Positions 35,500 to 44,641 of a stretch of DNA of 63,649 bases are shown in pieces; positions within the stretch are counted from its first letter, which is position 1, and the number at the start of each line of letters is the position of its first letter. The notes under the pieces were generated by a model. That model saw only the letters and a list, made by a program, of their open reading frames with translations, searched no databases and was not told where the DNA came from. Source of the DNA: JBKBKC01 sp046294265 (GTDB lineage: Bacteria > Pseudomonadota > Alphaproteobacteria > Rhodobacterales > Rhodobacteraceae); the NCBI GenBank assembly GCA_046294265.1, contig JBKBKC010000018.1, positions 1-63,649 on the forward strand. The letters run 5' to 3'. The position numbers and the translations under genes are program-made.

Positions 35500-36306
35500 A
35501 TGCTGAACGCGAAACGAATGCTGGCGATGGGGGCGGTTCTGGCGCTGGGCGCCTGCGCGGGCGGCGAACCCGTGACTCGCGCCAAAGGTGCCGGACCGGT
35601 CGGCTTTGCCGCGATCACAGAGGCCGCGCCGGGGGCGGCGATGCTCGCCCCCCTTTATGACGTGCGCGAGGTCCGCGTGACAGTGCCGCGCGATCTTGTG
35701 GTGTCCGAGGCCAACCTTTTCTACCCCATCGCCGATATCGTGTGGCGTGGCGAACAGCGCGGCGACCGCTATTCCCAGGTGCAGCAGATCTTTACCGAGT
35801 CCTTCGGGTTCGGCACGGCGGGCATGCGCAATGGCCCGGCGGTGATCGTCGAGGCGCAGGTGCGCCGGTTCCACGCGCTGACCGAAAAGACCCGCTTCAC
35901 CACCGGCGGCGTGCATTCGATCCGGTTCGATCTGACCGTGCGGGACGCCAAGACCGGGGCCATCCTCGACGGCCCGCGCTTTGTCATCGCGGATGTCAGG
36001 GCGTCGGGCGGTGCCCGCGCGATTGCCGAGGATCAGGCCGGACGCACGCAGCGCGTGGTGATCATCGAGAACCTGAGCCAGATCATCCGCCGCGAACTGT
36101 CGCGCCGTCTTGACGGACCCGCGCCCACACCCGCCGCCACACCCGACACCGCCGCCGTGTCGCAGAGCGACGGACCTGTGCTGCTGCCGCCACTGAACCC
36201 CGCGACCATCGCCCCGCCGGCCCCGGCCCCCGCCGCCGTGGCCGCACCGCCCCGGGGCAAGGTGACGGTGAATGACATGATCCGTTCGGTGCAGTCCTCG
36301 CTCTGA
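35500..36306 (+). CDS. DUF6778-like lipoprotein
   Basis: This 268-residue protein has a lipobox (AVLALGACAGG) with Cys near residue 20, so it should be lipid-anchored. Residues 50-205 form a conserved domain (DVREVRVTVPRDLVVSEANL, IVEAQVRRFHALTEK, SIRFDLTVRDA), followed by a Pro/Ala-rich tail. GGAGG lies 8 bases before the ATG at 35500, favouring it over the ATG at 35494. The family is of unknown function, typical of Rhodobacteraceae. Confidence 0.8.
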   Translation: MLNAKRMLAMGAVLALGACAGGEPVTRAKGAGPVGFAAITEAAPGAAMLAPLYDVREVRVTVPRDLVVSEANLFYPIADIVWRGEQRGDRYSQVQQIFTESFGFGTAGMRNGPAVIVEAQVRRFHALTEKTRFTTGGVHSIRFDLTVRDAKTGAILDGPRFVIADVRASGGARAIAEDQAGRTQRVVIIENLSQIIRRELSRRLDGPAPTPAATPDTAAVSQSDGPVLLPPLNPATIAPPAPAPAAVAAPPRGKVTVNDMIRSVQSSL

Positions 36307-36344
36307 CCCTTTCGCAGAGGACGGGATCGGATTAGACCAAAGGG

Positions 36345-37586
36345 ATGACGCATCCCCCTTCCGCTCCTCTCGCCGCCGACCCTACACCCCGCCCGGATGG
36401 CCGCGCCACCGTGCGCCTGCGCCCCAAGGCCGAGGCCCGGGCGATCCGGCACGGCTTTCCCTGGATCTATGCCGACGAGCTGGTCCTCGACCGGCGCACG
36501 CAAGCGCTGGCCCCCGGCACGCTGGCCGTGCTGGAGGATGCAGAGCGTCGGGTGATGGGCCTGGTGACGGTGAACCCCGCGTCCAAGATCGTCGGGCGGA
36601 TGCTCGATTTCGATGCGGAGGCGGTGATTGACCAGACCTGGCTCGCGTCCCGCCTGACCCGCGCCGCTGCCCTGCGCGAGCGCCTGCATGACGCGCCCTT
36701 CTACCGGCTGGTCCATGCCGAGGCCGATGGCCTGCCCGGCGTGGTGATCGACCGTTTCGGCGATACCGCCGTGATCCAGCCCAATGCCGCCTGGGCCGAG
36801 GCGCATCTGGAGGCGCTGGTTGCGGCTCTGGTGCAGGTGACGGGTGTCGCGCATGTGGTCAAGAACGGCACCGGCCGCGCGCGGGGGCTGGAGGGGTTGG
36901 CCGAGGAAACAGTGGTGCTGCGCGGCCATGTCCCGGGGCCGATCGCGGTGCCGATGAACGGGGCCACCTATTTCGCCGATGTGATGGGCGGGCAGAAGAC
37001 CGGCCTTTTCTTCGACCAGCGGCCCAACCATGCGTTTGCCGCCCGGTTGGCGCGCGGGGCGCGGGTGCTGGACGTGTTCGCGCATGTGGGCGGCTTTGCG
37101 CTGGCGTCCCTTGCCGCAGGAGCCGAGAGCGCTCTGGCAGTGGATGGCTCCGCCCCCGCGCTGGCGCTCGCCACCGAGGGCGCGCGCGCGACCGGGGTCG
37201 CCGACCGCTTTGCCACCCGCCAGGGCGATGCCTTTGCCGCACTGGAGGCGTTGGCGGCCGAGGGCGAGCGCTTTGACCTCGTGATCTGCGACCCGCCCGC
37301 CTTTGCGCCCGCGAAACCGGCGCTGGAGGCGGGGTTGCGCGCCTACGACCGGGTGGCGCGGCTGTCGGCCCCGCTGGTGGCGCCGGGCGGCTATCTGGGC
37401 CTGTGCTCCTGCTCGCATGCGGTGGACCTTGCGTCTTTCCGCAACGCCTCTGCGCGCGGCATCGGGCGGGGCGGGCGGCGGGGGCAACTGATCCACACCG
37501 GGGGTGCGGGGCCGGACCATCCGGTGCTGCCGCAGCTGGCCGAAAGCGGCTACCTCAAGGCGCTGTTCTTCCGGCTGGACGGCTAG
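36345..37586 (+). CDS. RlmI-like class I SAM-dependent rRNA methyltransferase
   Basis: This 413-residue protein has an N-terminal PUA-like domain (RLRPKAEARAIRHGFPWIYA), a middle domain with GLPGVVIDRFGD, and a C-terminal Rossmann methyltransferase: GQKTGLFFDQRPN, LDVFAHVGGFAL (SAM loop), AVDGSAPAL, and DLVICDPPAFAP (catalytic DPPAF). RlmI-type enzymes methylate a cytosine in 23S rRNA. The exact target in this organism is unproven. Confidence 0.9.
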   Translation: MTHPPSAPLAADPTPRPDGRATVRLRPKAEARAIRHGFPWIYADELVLDRRTQALAPGTLAVLEDAERRVMGLVTVNPASKIVGRMLDFDAEAVIDQTWLASRLTRAAALRERLHDAPFYRLVHAEADGLPGVVIDRFGDTAVIQPNAAWAEAHLEALVAALVQVTGVAHVVKNGTGRARGLEGLAEETVVLRGHVPGPIAVPMNGATYFADVMGGQKTGLFFDQRPNHAFAARLARGARVLDVFAHVGGFALASLAAGAESALAVDGSAPALALATEGARATGVADRFATRQGDAFAALEALAAEGERFDLVICDPPAFAPAKPALEAGLRAYDRVARLSAPLVAPGGYLGLCSCSHAVDLASFRNASARGIGRGGRRGQLIHTGGAGPDHPVLPQLAESGYLKALFFRLDG

Positions 37587-37590
37587 GCCC

Positions 37591-38115
37591 TTGAAGGCGG
37601 TGCTGGATGCCTGCGTGCTGGTGCCGCCGGTGCTGCGCGAATGCCTGCTGGCGGTGGCGGGGCAGGGGGTGTTTGTGCCCCTGTGGTCCGATCGCATCCT
37701 TGGCGAATGGGCGCGGGCGGTTGCCCGGCACGGGCAGGATGCCGCACCCGACATCGCCAACGCAACCGCCCGGTTTCCCGCCGCCCGCATCCCTCCCGCC
37801 CCGGGGATCGAGGCGCGCCTGCACCTGCCGGATGCGAATGACATCCATGTCCTCGCCACCGCCATTGCGGGCAGCGCCGATGCCATCGTCACCTGGAACG
37901 CCGCCGATTTCCCGCGCGGGGTGCTGGCGGGCGAAGGGATCGCCCGGCGCGATCCCGATGGCCTGTTGTGGGAAATGTGGTCGCATCATCCCGGCCCCGT
38001 GGGCGCGGCGCTGGAGATCGTGCACGCCGAGGCCGAGCGCCGCGCCGGCGCATCCGTCGCGTTAAGGCCGCTCCTGAAGCGCGCCAAACTCACCCGGCTG
38101 GCGCGGGCGGTCTGA
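37591..38115 (+). CDS. PIN-domain protein
   Basis: This 174-residue protein starts at TTG, four bases after the methyltransferase stop. KAVLDACVLVPPVLRECLL is the first strand of a PIN ribonuclease with the catalytic Asp; LPDANDIHVLATAIAGSADAIVTWNAADFP holds further acidic residues but is here split at its natural loop. A toxin partner gene is not visible beside it, so it is an orphan PIN or a PilT-type RNase rather than a clear toxin-antitoxin pair. GTG at 37600 is an alternative start. Confidence 0.8.
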   Translation: MKAVLDACVLVPPVLRECLLAVAGQGVFVPLWSDRILGEWARAVARHGQDAAPDIANATARFPAARIPPAPGIEARLHLPDANDIHVLATAIAGSADAIVTWNAADFPRGVLAGEGIARRDPDGLLWEMWSHHPGPVGAALEIVHAEAERRAGASVALRPLLKRAKLTRLARAV

Positions 38116-38134
38116 CCGGCTCAGGCGCCTTCGG

Positions 38135-38830
38135 TCAGGCGTCGGGTGGCAGCGCCCAGCGGGCCTCGCGGGCCTCGATCCGGGCGATGCGCTCTTCGGT
38201 GCGGGGGTGGCTGCGCAGCCAATCGGGAATGCCCTCGCCCGCAGCACCCGTCAGCCGCTCCAGCTTGCGGAACAGCGACTTCTGTGGCGCGGTGCCGATC
38301 CCGGACTTGACCAGCAGCGCCGAGGCATAGGCATCCGCCTCGTGTTCCGCCTGCCGCGACAGGCCCGCTGCCAGCGCGCCCGAAATCACCTGCGCGATCC
38401 AGATGCCGATGATTGGAATGAACCGTGACAGGAACGCGGCCAGCATCACGAACACCGCGTTCTGCCCGGTCACGTCGATCATGCGCCGCTTGGTATGCCC
38501 CAGCGCCACATGGCCCAGCTCATGCGCGATCACCCCGGCCATCTCTTCAGCCGAAACAAAGCCCATGCGGTATTTTTCCAGAAATCCCCGGGTGATGAAG
38601 ATGCGACCATCCGGTGCGGCGAGACCGTTCACGCCGTCCACATCGAACACATGCACCTTGACCGCAGGCACCTCCAGCGCCGCGGCCATCCGGTCGGCCA
38701 GCGCGGTGATCCGGCCCTCGGTCAATGGCTTGGATTGCGCATCAAGAATAGCCTGCGTGCGCCAGGCCGAGAACCAGTACATCCCGAGCGCATAGAGGAT
38801 GGGCAGAAGGACAGGCAGGAATTTCAGCAT
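38135..38830 (-). CDS. M48-family metalloprotease
   Basis: This 231-residue protein has an N-terminal membrane anchor (FLPVLLPILYALGMYWFSAW), the zinc motif VIAHELGHVALGHTKRR and the third ligand region RQAEHEADAYASALLVKSG. One further hydrophobic segment lies between. Such proteases degrade damaged or membrane proteins in the periplasm, like HtpX or LoiP. The ATG at 38830 fits the family; ATGs at 38839 and 38878 are possible. The C-terminal HPRTEERIARIE is typical. Confidence 0.88.
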   Translation of the reverse strand: MLKFLPVLLPILYALGMYWFSAWRTQAILDAQSKPLTEGRITALADRMAAALEVPAVKVHVFDVDGVNGLAAPDGRIFITRGFLEKYRMGFVSAEEMAGVIAHELGHVALGHTKRRMIDVTGQNAVFVMLAAFLSRFIPIIGIWIAQVISGALAAGLSRQAEHEADAYASALLVKSGIGTAPQKSLFRKLERLTGAAGEGIPDWLRSHPRTEERIARIEAREARWALPPDA

Positions 38831-38938
38831 GTGCAGCATATGGGGCGCGGACCCGGGAAGGGAAAGACCCCGCGACATTGCATTCGCGTGTCAGTCCAGC
38901 CGCAGGTCGGGCAAGCCGTACCCCGGGCCAGCCCCGTG

Positions 38939-39409
38939 TCAGGCGGGCGCCATCGCCGGTTCGCAGGCCAGTTCCAGACCCTGCGCATAGATCACGGCGG
39001 CCACGTCGAAATGCAGCACGTAAAGCCGCGCGTCGCGCATCGCATGGGTGCGGATGTATTCGCCATCCACCAGCCTTCCCGCCGGGATCATCGCGCGATC
39101 CGCATCGGCCAGCGCACGCGCGCGCCAGTCGCGCACCAGGATCGGCTGATCCGCCGCGACGGTGATGTCGGCATCGGGCCGTTCGGCGCCAAGTGCGGCC
39201 GCGGACACCCGCACCAGCCGCGCGCGCGCCTCGAGCCGCATGTCGACGCAGGCGAGCCGCAGCGCGCCTGCCCGGGTGATGATGCGGTCGCCGGGCTTCA
39301 GCGCCTCGACCGGCAGCGTCCCCCGCAACGTGAGGACCAGCGTGCCCTCGACCAGCCCCGTGTTCCCGCCCTGCGGCGCGGATGCGCCATCCTGCATGGT
39401 GTCCAGCAT
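38939..39409 (-). CDS. Degenerate Hint-domain protein
   Basis: This 156-residue protein is a Hint (hedgehog/intein) domain by pattern: LVEGTLVLTLRGTLPVEALK with PGDRIITRAGALRL, VAADQPILVRDW and LYVLHFDVAAVIYAQGLE. The nucleophilic Cys expected before GT is absent (GLVEGT), and the block-B His-type position reads DQP instead of QHR, so self-splicing chemistry seems lost. The frame upstream of 39409 runs antisense through tRNA-Leu and is not coding. Confidence 0.75.
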   Translation of the reverse strand: MLDTMQDGASAPQGGNTGLVEGTLVLTLRGTLPVEALKPGDRIITRAGALRLACVDMRLEARARLVRVSAAALGAERPDADITVAADQPILVRDWRARALADADRAMIPAGRLVDGEYIRTHAMRDARLYVLHFDVAAVIYAQGLELACEPAMAPA

Positions 39410-39539
39410 GTGATGACCCCGCTCTGGTCTGCCTTTTTTCTTTTTCTGCCACAATACGGCAAGAATAGGTTCCCGGCGAGACGTTTTTTGGTGCGCCCCA
39501 CTCGCCTGCGCCGGGCGGGGATGGTATCGCGATGCCGGG

Positions 39540-39624
39540 GCGGGTGTGGCGGAACTGGCAGACGCACCGGATTTAGGTTCCGGCGCCGCAAGGCGTGGGG
39601 GTTCAAGTCCCTTCACCCGCACCA
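39540..39624 (+). tRNA. tRNA-Leu (anticodon UAG)
   Basis: The cloverleaf is complete: acceptor GCGGGTG pairs with CACCCGC, a Leu-type long variable arm is present, the T arm is GGTTCAAGTCC-like, and CCA is encoded. The anticodon loop TTTAGGT reads TAG (codon CUA). It lies between two Hint-domain genes on the opposite strand. Confidence 0.95.
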
Positions 39625-39639
39625 CATGCTTTCGCCACG

Positions 39640-40716
39640 TCACGGCAGCGCAGGCACCAGCGGCGACAGCAGCTGCGCCTCGACCCGGCGCACGGCGGGC
39701 CGCGACAGTGCCTCAGGCCCACCCTTGCGACGCGCGAGGATCGCCCGCAGCTCGTCACGCGCGGCAGTCGGGATCATAAGGTCGTCCAGCCCTCCGCTGA
39801 ACAGGCTTTCGGTCCAGACATTCTCGGCCATGATCACCTCGTGCCGGTCGAACATCAGGTGGATGTAGGTCACGCCCCGCGTTGCGGAGCAAACCTCGAC
39901 CCCGTGCCATCCCAGCAGGTGCTTTGCGGCGACCAGCATTTCGGCCTCGCCAAAGAACAGCTCACACTGCCAGCCGGTGATCAGGACCCGGTGCTGCGGC
40001 GACACCAGCAGATCGCGCGCGGGCCACCCCGGCCCCAGCGCGTTGCGTGCAATGCGGATCGGGCGCAGATGCGGCAGGCGCGACAGGACCCCGGCGCGCA
40101 GCGCGATCCGGCCGATCCAGCGCAGGGGTTGTGTCCCGTGATCGCGTGTCAGTATCAGGTCGCCCTTGCGCAGCAGCTCGATCCGCCGCGGCCCGCCGGG
40201 GGTTTCGATCAGGGTTCCGGGTGTCAGGCAGGGTGGGCTGGCATAGCTGCCATAGGGCGTCGGGGCTATGCGTTGGTCGCCGGGCCCCTCGGTCGCCCGT
40301 GTCACCGTCAGCGGAATGCCTATCGGCGGAAATCCGGCGACACCACCGATGAAGGCCAGCCCCTCGACGGTGGCAAAGGGCTGGGTGGAGTTGACCACGT
40401 TGTAGCCGATGACCGTCCATGTCTGGCCGGTCGCGGGATCGGTCAGGATCAGCAGGTATTCCGCTTCGACCACGGTGCCCGAGGCATAGGTCACCCCGTT
40501 GATCGTCTGCGCGCCGTCCAGGCGTTGACTGCGGTCGTTGTCGTCGAAATTTTCATCGTCATCGCTGATGCGGGTGGCGTTCCAGGCGTTCGAATTCAGC
40601 GTGATGGTGCGGCCGACAAGATGCGATCCGTCGCCCTGCGTGATGCCGCTCAGGCTGCCGCCGCCGGAAACCGAGATATCCAGCGCATCCAGCATGTAGA
40701 TCGTGTAGGTCGGCAT
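39640..40716 (-). CDS. Hint-domain protein, intact type
   Basis: This 358-residue protein has an N-terminal segment of about 165 residues rich in Thr, Gly and Asp (ISDDDENFDDNDRSQ is calcium-site-like), then a Hint domain starting PCLTPGTLIETPGGPRRIEL with the nucleophilic Cys, LRKGDLILTRDHGTQPLRWI, and VSPQHRVLITGW with the conserved His. Such proteins are common in Rhodobacterales and may be secreted. The neighbour 16 bases beyond the tRNA is a degenerate relative. Confidence 0.85.
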   Translation of the reverse strand: MPTYTIYMLDALDISVSGGGSLSGITQGDGSHLVGRTITLNSNAWNATRISDDDENFDDNDRSQRLDGAQTINGVTYASGTVVEAEYLLILTDPATGQTWTVIGYNVVNSTQPFATVEGLAFIGGVAGFPPIGIPLTVTRATEGPGDQRIAPTPYGSYASPPCLTPGTLIETPGGPRRIELLRKGDLILTRDHGTQPLRWIGRIALRAGVLSRLPHLRPIRIARNALGPGWPARDLLVSPQHRVLITGWQCELFFGEAEMLVAAKHLLGWHGVEVCSATRGVTYIHLMFDRHEVIMAENVWTESLFSGGLDDLMIPTAARDELRAILARRKGGPEALSRPAVRRVEAQLLSPLVPALP

Positions 40717-41001
40717 GAGATGCTGGGTCCTGTCTGTTCGCGGCCTGTGCTGTCATGTATCCCTGACCCTCTTTCAGTTTGCTTAAGGCGTGAGCGTGAC
40801 CAGAGCGCGGCCATGTCGCGGCACCGTCGCGGCCGCAATTCCGTCGGCGGCGGTGTCAGCGCGGATTCCCCCTCGCATCCCCCCCGGCGCTTTGCTAGAA
40901 CGCGCGCGATCTGCCGCGCATGGGCTTGACCCTCGCGCGGTGTCTTGCATACCGGGCGGATCGCTATCGCGCCGACCCAGACCCACAAAGGACCGAAACG
41001 C

Positions 41002-42336
41002 ATGCAGATTTCCGAGACCCTGAACGACGGCCTCAAGCGCGGCTACACGATCACCCTTACGGCCGCCGAGCTGGATGCCAAGGTTCAGGAAAAGCTGGTC
41101 GAAGCGCAGCCCGAGATCGAGATGAAGGGATTTCGCAAGGGCAAGGTGCCGCTGCCGATGCTGCGCAAGCAGTTCGGCGTGCGCCTGCTGAGCGACGCGA
41201 TGCAGGAGGCCATCGACGGCGCGATGAAGGAACATTTCGACCGCACCGGCGACCGCCCCGCGCTGCAACCCGACGTGAAGATGGTGGGGGGCGAGACCTG
41301 GGCAGAGGGTCAGGATGTCGTGGTCGAGATGGCTTACGAGACGCTGCCCGCGATCCCCGAGCTGGACACGTCGAAGATCGTGCTGGAGCGGCTGAACGTC
41401 AAGGCCGACGCGGCCGCGGTGGACGAGGCGCTGAAGAACCTTGCCGAAACCGCGCAGGTGTTCGAGGACCGCAAGAAGGGCTCCAAGGCCAAGGACGGCG
41501 ACCAGGTCGTGATCGACTTCAAGGGGTCGGTCGATGGCGAGCTGTTCGAGGGCGGCACGGCCGAGGATTACCCGCTTGTGCTGGGCTCGAACTCCTTCAT
41601 CCCCGGCTTCGAGGCGCAGCTCGTGGGTGCGAAGGCGGGCGACGAGGTGACGGTGAACGTGACCTTCCCCGAAACCTATGGCGCACAGCATCTGGCGGGC
41701 AAGGCGGCCGAGTTCGCCTGCACCATCAAGGAGGTCAAGGCCCCGAAGGCGGCCGAGATCGACGACGAGATGGCCAAGAAATACGGCGCCGACACGCTGG
41801 ACGCGCTGAAGGGCCAGATCGCCGAGCGGCTGGAAGCCGAATACAAGGGGGCCGCGCGGGCGGTGATGAAGCGGGCGCTGCTGGACCAGCTGGACACGCT
41901 GGTCAGCTTCGACCTGCCTGCCAAGCTGGTGGAGGCCGAGGCGAACCAGATCGCCCACCAGCTCTGGCACGAGGAACACCCCGACCATCAGGGCCACGAC
42001 CACGCCACCATCGAGCCGACCGAAGAGCACAAGACGCTGGCCGTGCGCCGGGTGCGGCTGGGCCTTCTTCTGGCCGAGATCGGCCGCAAGGCCGAAATCG
42101 GCGTCAGCGATGCCGAGATGACGCAGGCGGTGCTGCAGGCCGCGCGCCAGTATCCGGGTCAGGAACGGCAGTTCTTTGAATTCGTGCAGAAAAACCCCCA
42201 GATGCAGCAGCAGCTGCGCGCCCCGGTGTTCGAGGACAAGGTGGTGGACCATGTTGTGTCAGGTGCCACCGTGACCGACCGCGACGCCACCAAGGAAGAC
42301 CTGCAAAAGGCCGTAGAGGCGCTGGACGAGATGTGA
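41002..42336 (+). CDS. tig: Trigger factor
   Basis: This 444-residue ribosome-bound chaperone has the N-terminal ribosome signature (MKGFRKGKVPLPMLRKQFG), a middle FKBP-type prolyl isomerase domain (GDQVVIDFKGSVDGELFEGG, FIPGFEAQLVGAKAGDE) and a helical C-terminal domain. The ATG at 41002 begins MQISETLNDGLKRGY, the usual N-terminus; an upstream GTG-type start is unlikely. Confidence 0.96.
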   Translation: MQISETLNDGLKRGYTITLTAAELDAKVQEKLVEAQPEIEMKGFRKGKVPLPMLRKQFGVRLLSDAMQEAIDGAMKEHFDRTGDRPALQPDVKMVGGETWAEGQDVVVEMAYETLPAIPELDTSKIVLERLNVKADAAAVDEALKNLAETAQVFEDRKKGSKAKDGDQVVIDFKGSVDGELFEGGTAEDYPLVLGSNSFIPGFEAQLVGAKAGDEVTVNVTFPETYGAQHLAGKAAEFACTIKEVKAPKAAEIDDEMAKKYGADTLDALKGQIAERLEAEYKGAARAVMKRALLDQLDTLVSFDLPAKLVEAEANQIAHQLWHEEHPDHQGHDHATIEPTEEHKTLAVRRVRLGLLLAEIGRKAEIGVSDAEMTQAVLQAARQYPGQERQFFEFVQKNPQMQQQLRAPVFEDKVVDHVVSGATVTDRDATKEDLQKAVEALDEM

Positions 42337-42343
42337 GGTGGTT

Positions 42344-42362
42344 CCGGGGCGCAAGGCCCCGG
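42344..42362 (+). terminator. Hairpin after tig
   Basis: CCGGGGC-GCAAG-GCCCCGG forms a 7-base GC stem 8 bases after the tig stop. It lacks a clear T run, so it may only weaken transcription before the sulfotransferase gene. Confidence 0.45.
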
Positions 42363-42401
42363 TCACGCACCTTTGGCCACAGGAATTACGAGGCAGTCCG
42401 C

Positions 42402-43250
42402 GTGAAGCGATTCCTCACATCCATGATGCGCAGCGCACCGTCGGATGGCGGCAAGCCCGCCGCGCCGCGGGCCACGCCGTTCAAGCCGAAGGGGGACAGG
42501 CCCCCGCTGTTCTTCCTGCACATTCCAAAGACCTCCGGCTCCAGCATCAATGCCTTCCTGTCCTCGCTCTACGGCGCGCAGAATTTCATCCGGCACGCCG
42601 AATACCGGCTTCCGAAGCTGGTGAGCGGAGGCGAGCCGACGCTTGCGGTGGATGCGGTATCGGCGCATGTGCCGCTGTGCCGCTGGCGGCTCTTGCCCGG
42701 CACCGATGCCTATGCCCGCGTGACCATCCTGCGCGACCCCTGGGCGCGTCTGGTCAGCCACATCAACTGGGTGGACCGTTTCAACCACGGCGAACCGCTG
42801 CCCGGGGGGGTCACTGCCCCTGCGGTCGCGCGGGTGGTCGCCACCATGGCAGAGACGGATTTCGAGGATGAGTCCAGCCTGCTGCACTTGATGCAGGTGG
42901 TGGCAGAAGAGCCGCATTTCACCGCCTTCGACAACATGCAGGTGCGGATGCTCCTGACGGTCGGCGGGCCGCGTGCGACATTCCGCACATTGCAGCCGAC
43001 CGATGCGCAGGAGGCGCTGCAGGAGCTGGCGCAATTTGCCGTCGTGGGCATCTGCGAGGATCAGTCGCGGTTCCAGTCCGCCCTGATGGACATGCTGGAT
43101 ATACAGGCGGTTGTGACGCCCCTGCACGAAAACCCCGGTCAGAAACTGGCGATCCAGCGCGATAACGCCGTGGCTCGCGCGGTGCTGGCGCCCTGGTATG
43201 CGCTTGACCAGGAACTGTATGACGGAGTGAGGGCGGCACGCGGCCTCTGA
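42402..43250 (+). CDS. Sulfotransferase family 2 protein
   Basis: This 282-residue protein has the PAPS loop LFFLHIPKTSGSSINAFLSS (about residues 37-56) and the second motif VTILRDPWARLVSHINWV (about 106-123). The GTG at 42402 follows GAGG at a normal distance; longer frames read back into tig. It is the fourth sulfotransferase-type gene in the window but is placed among housekeeping genes, far from the others. Acceptor unknown. Confidence 0.82.
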   Translation: MKRFLTSMMRSAPSDGGKPAAPRATPFKPKGDRPPLFFLHIPKTSGSSINAFLSSLYGAQNFIRHAEYRLPKLVSGGEPTLAVDAVSAHVPLCRWRLLPGTDAYARVTILRDPWARLVSHINWVDRFNHGEPLPGGVTAPAVARVVATMAETDFEDESSLLHLMQVVAEEPHFTAFDNMQVRMLLTVGGPRATFRTLQPTDAQEALQELAQFAVVGICEDQSRFQSALMDMLDIQAVVTPLHENPGQKLAIQRDNAVARAVLAPWYALDQELYDGVRAARGL

Positions 43251-43269
43251 CGCCACGGGGTCCTGACAT

Positions 43270-43306
43270 GCACAGGGCGCACCGGTGATCCCGGCGCGCC
43301 CTGTGC
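43270..43306 (-). terminator. Terminator after rplI
   Basis: GCACAGGGCGC pairs perfectly with GCGCCCTGTGC across a short loop that itself contains CCGG/CCGG. It lies 20 bases past the rplI stop and also faces the forward sulfotransferase gene, so it could serve both. Confidence 0.7.
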
Positions 43307-43325
43307 GTTGGTATGGCGGCGATGC

Positions 43326-43898
43326 TCAGGCGTCGTCGGACGCCGCTCCGCCCAGATCGTCGAACAGCTCCGCGATCTCGAACTCGGCCTCGGCCTCGGC
43401 CTCGGCGGCCAGTTCCTGGATCGACTTGCCCGCCGCCTGCAGTTCCGCCTCTTCAGGCGACCGCGCGACGTTCATCGTGATCTTCACCGTCACTTCCGGG
43501 TGCAGGGTCACGGTGACGCTGTGCAGCCCCAGATCCTTGATCGGGCGGTCCAGCACGATCTGGCCACGATGCACGGTGAACCCGCCCGCCGTCGCCGCTT
43601 CGGCCGCGTCCCGCGTGGTGACCGAGCCGTAGAGGGCACCGGCATCCGAGGCCGAGCGGATCACCACAAAGGTCTGCCCGTCCAGCTTTTCGGCCACCGC
43701 GGCGGCTTCTTTCCTGGTCTCGAGGTTCTGCGCCTCAAGCTGCGCCTTGCGCTGCTCGAAGGTCTTGATGTTGCCGTCGGTGGCGCGCAGCGCCTTGCCC
43801 TGCGGCAACAGGAAGTTGCGGGCGTAGCCGTCCTTGACGGTCACGACCTCGCCCATCTGGCCCAGCTTGGCCACACGTTCCAGAAGGATGACTTGCAT
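43326..43898 (-). CDS. rplI: 50S ribosomal protein L9
   Basis: This 190-residue protein starts MQVILLERVAKLGQMGEVVT with the L9 signature KDGYARNFLLPQGKALRAT, a long connecting helix and a C-terminal rRNA-binding domain (LYGSVTTRDAAEAA). The C-terminal tail of about 40 acidic residues is long, as usual in this family. It is last in rpsF-rpsR-rplI. Confidence 0.97.
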   Translation of the reverse strand: MQVILLERVAKLGQMGEVVTVKDGYARNFLLPQGKALRATDGNIKTFEQRKAQLEAQNLETRKEAAAVAEKLDGQTFVVIRSASDAGALYGSVTTRDAAEAATAGGFTVHRGQIVLDRPIKDLGLHSVTVTLHPEVTVKITMNVARSPEEAELQAAGKSIQELAAEAEAEAEFEIAELFDDLGGAASDDA

Positions 43899-43910
43899 GT
43901 TCGTCGCTCC

Positions 43911-44138
43911 TTATTTCACGGCATAGGGCAGCAGGGCGAGAAAGCGCGCGCGCTTGATCGCGGCGGCCAGTTCACGCTGCTTTTTCGACGACACGGCGGT
44001 GATCCGCGCGGGCACGATCTTGCCGCGCTCGCTGATATAGCGTTGCAGCAGGCGCGTGTCCTTGTAGTCGATGGCGGGGGCATTGTCGCCCGAGAAGGGG
44101 CAGACCTTGCGGCGGCGGAAAAACGGTTTGGTAGCCAT
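43911..44138 (-). CDS. rpsR: 30S ribosomal protein S18
   Basis: This 75-residue protein has the S18 core FFRRRKVCPFSGDNAPAIDY, YKDTRLLQRYISERGKIVPA and RITAVSSKKQRELAAAIKRA. It lies between rpsF and rplI with gaps of 26 and 12 bases. Confidence 0.98.
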   Translation of the reverse strand: MATKPFFRRRKVCPFSGDNAPAIDYKDTRLLQRYISERGKIVPARITAVSSKKQRELAAAIKRARFLALLPYAVK

Positions 44139-44164
44139 GGCTTACGATCCTTTCCTGATGCCGC

Positions 44165-44641
44165 TCAACGACGCGGGCCGCGGTCGAAACCGCCACGGTC
44201 GCCACCCCGGTCGGGACGGTCGCCCCGGTCGCCGCCCCGATCTCCGCGGTCGCCGCCAAAGCCGCCTTCGCGGCGCGGTCCCCGGTCGCCGCGATCCCCA
44301 CGGTCGCCGTCGCGGTCGTCACGCTTCTGCATCTGGACCGACGGGCCCTCGCCATGCTTTTCGACCTTGATGGTCAGCACGCGCATCACGTCGTCATGCA
44401 GGCGCATCAGACGCTCCATCTCCTGCACGGCGGCAGGGGGGGCATCGGATTTCACAAAGGCATAGTGGCCCTTGCGGTTCTTGTTGATCTTGTAGGCCAT
44501 CGTCTTGACGCCCCAGTATTCCTTTTCGACGACCGTGCCGCCGTTGTCGGAAAGGACGGTGCCGAAATGTTCGATCAGACCCTCGGCCTGCGCGCTGGAC
44601 AGATCCTGCCGCGCGATGAAGACATGCTCGTAGAACGGCAT
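44165..44641 (-). CDS. rpsF: 30S ribosomal protein S6
   Basis: This 158-residue protein begins MPFYEHVFIARQDLSSAQAE and holds EKEYWGVKTMAYKINKNRKG and HYAFVKSDAP. After residue 110 comes a tail of Gly-Asp-Arg repeats (GDRGDRG units) of about 50 residues, longer than in E. coli S6 and probably disordered. The start is fixed by homology; the frame upstream is not coding. Confidence 0.97.
   Translation of the reverse strand: MPFYEHVFIARQDLSSAQAEGLIEHFGTVLSDNGGTVVEKEYWGVKTMAYKINKNRKGHYAFVKSDAPPAAVQEMERLMRLHDDVMRVLTIKVEKHGEGPSVQMQKRDDRDGDRGDRGDRGPRREGGFGGDRGDRGGDRGDRPDRGGDRGGFDRGPRR

Noticed and set aside
37591..38115. Toxin-antitoxin pair based on the PIN protein
   Set aside because: No small antitoxin gene lies up- or downstream; both neighbours are large unrelated genes.
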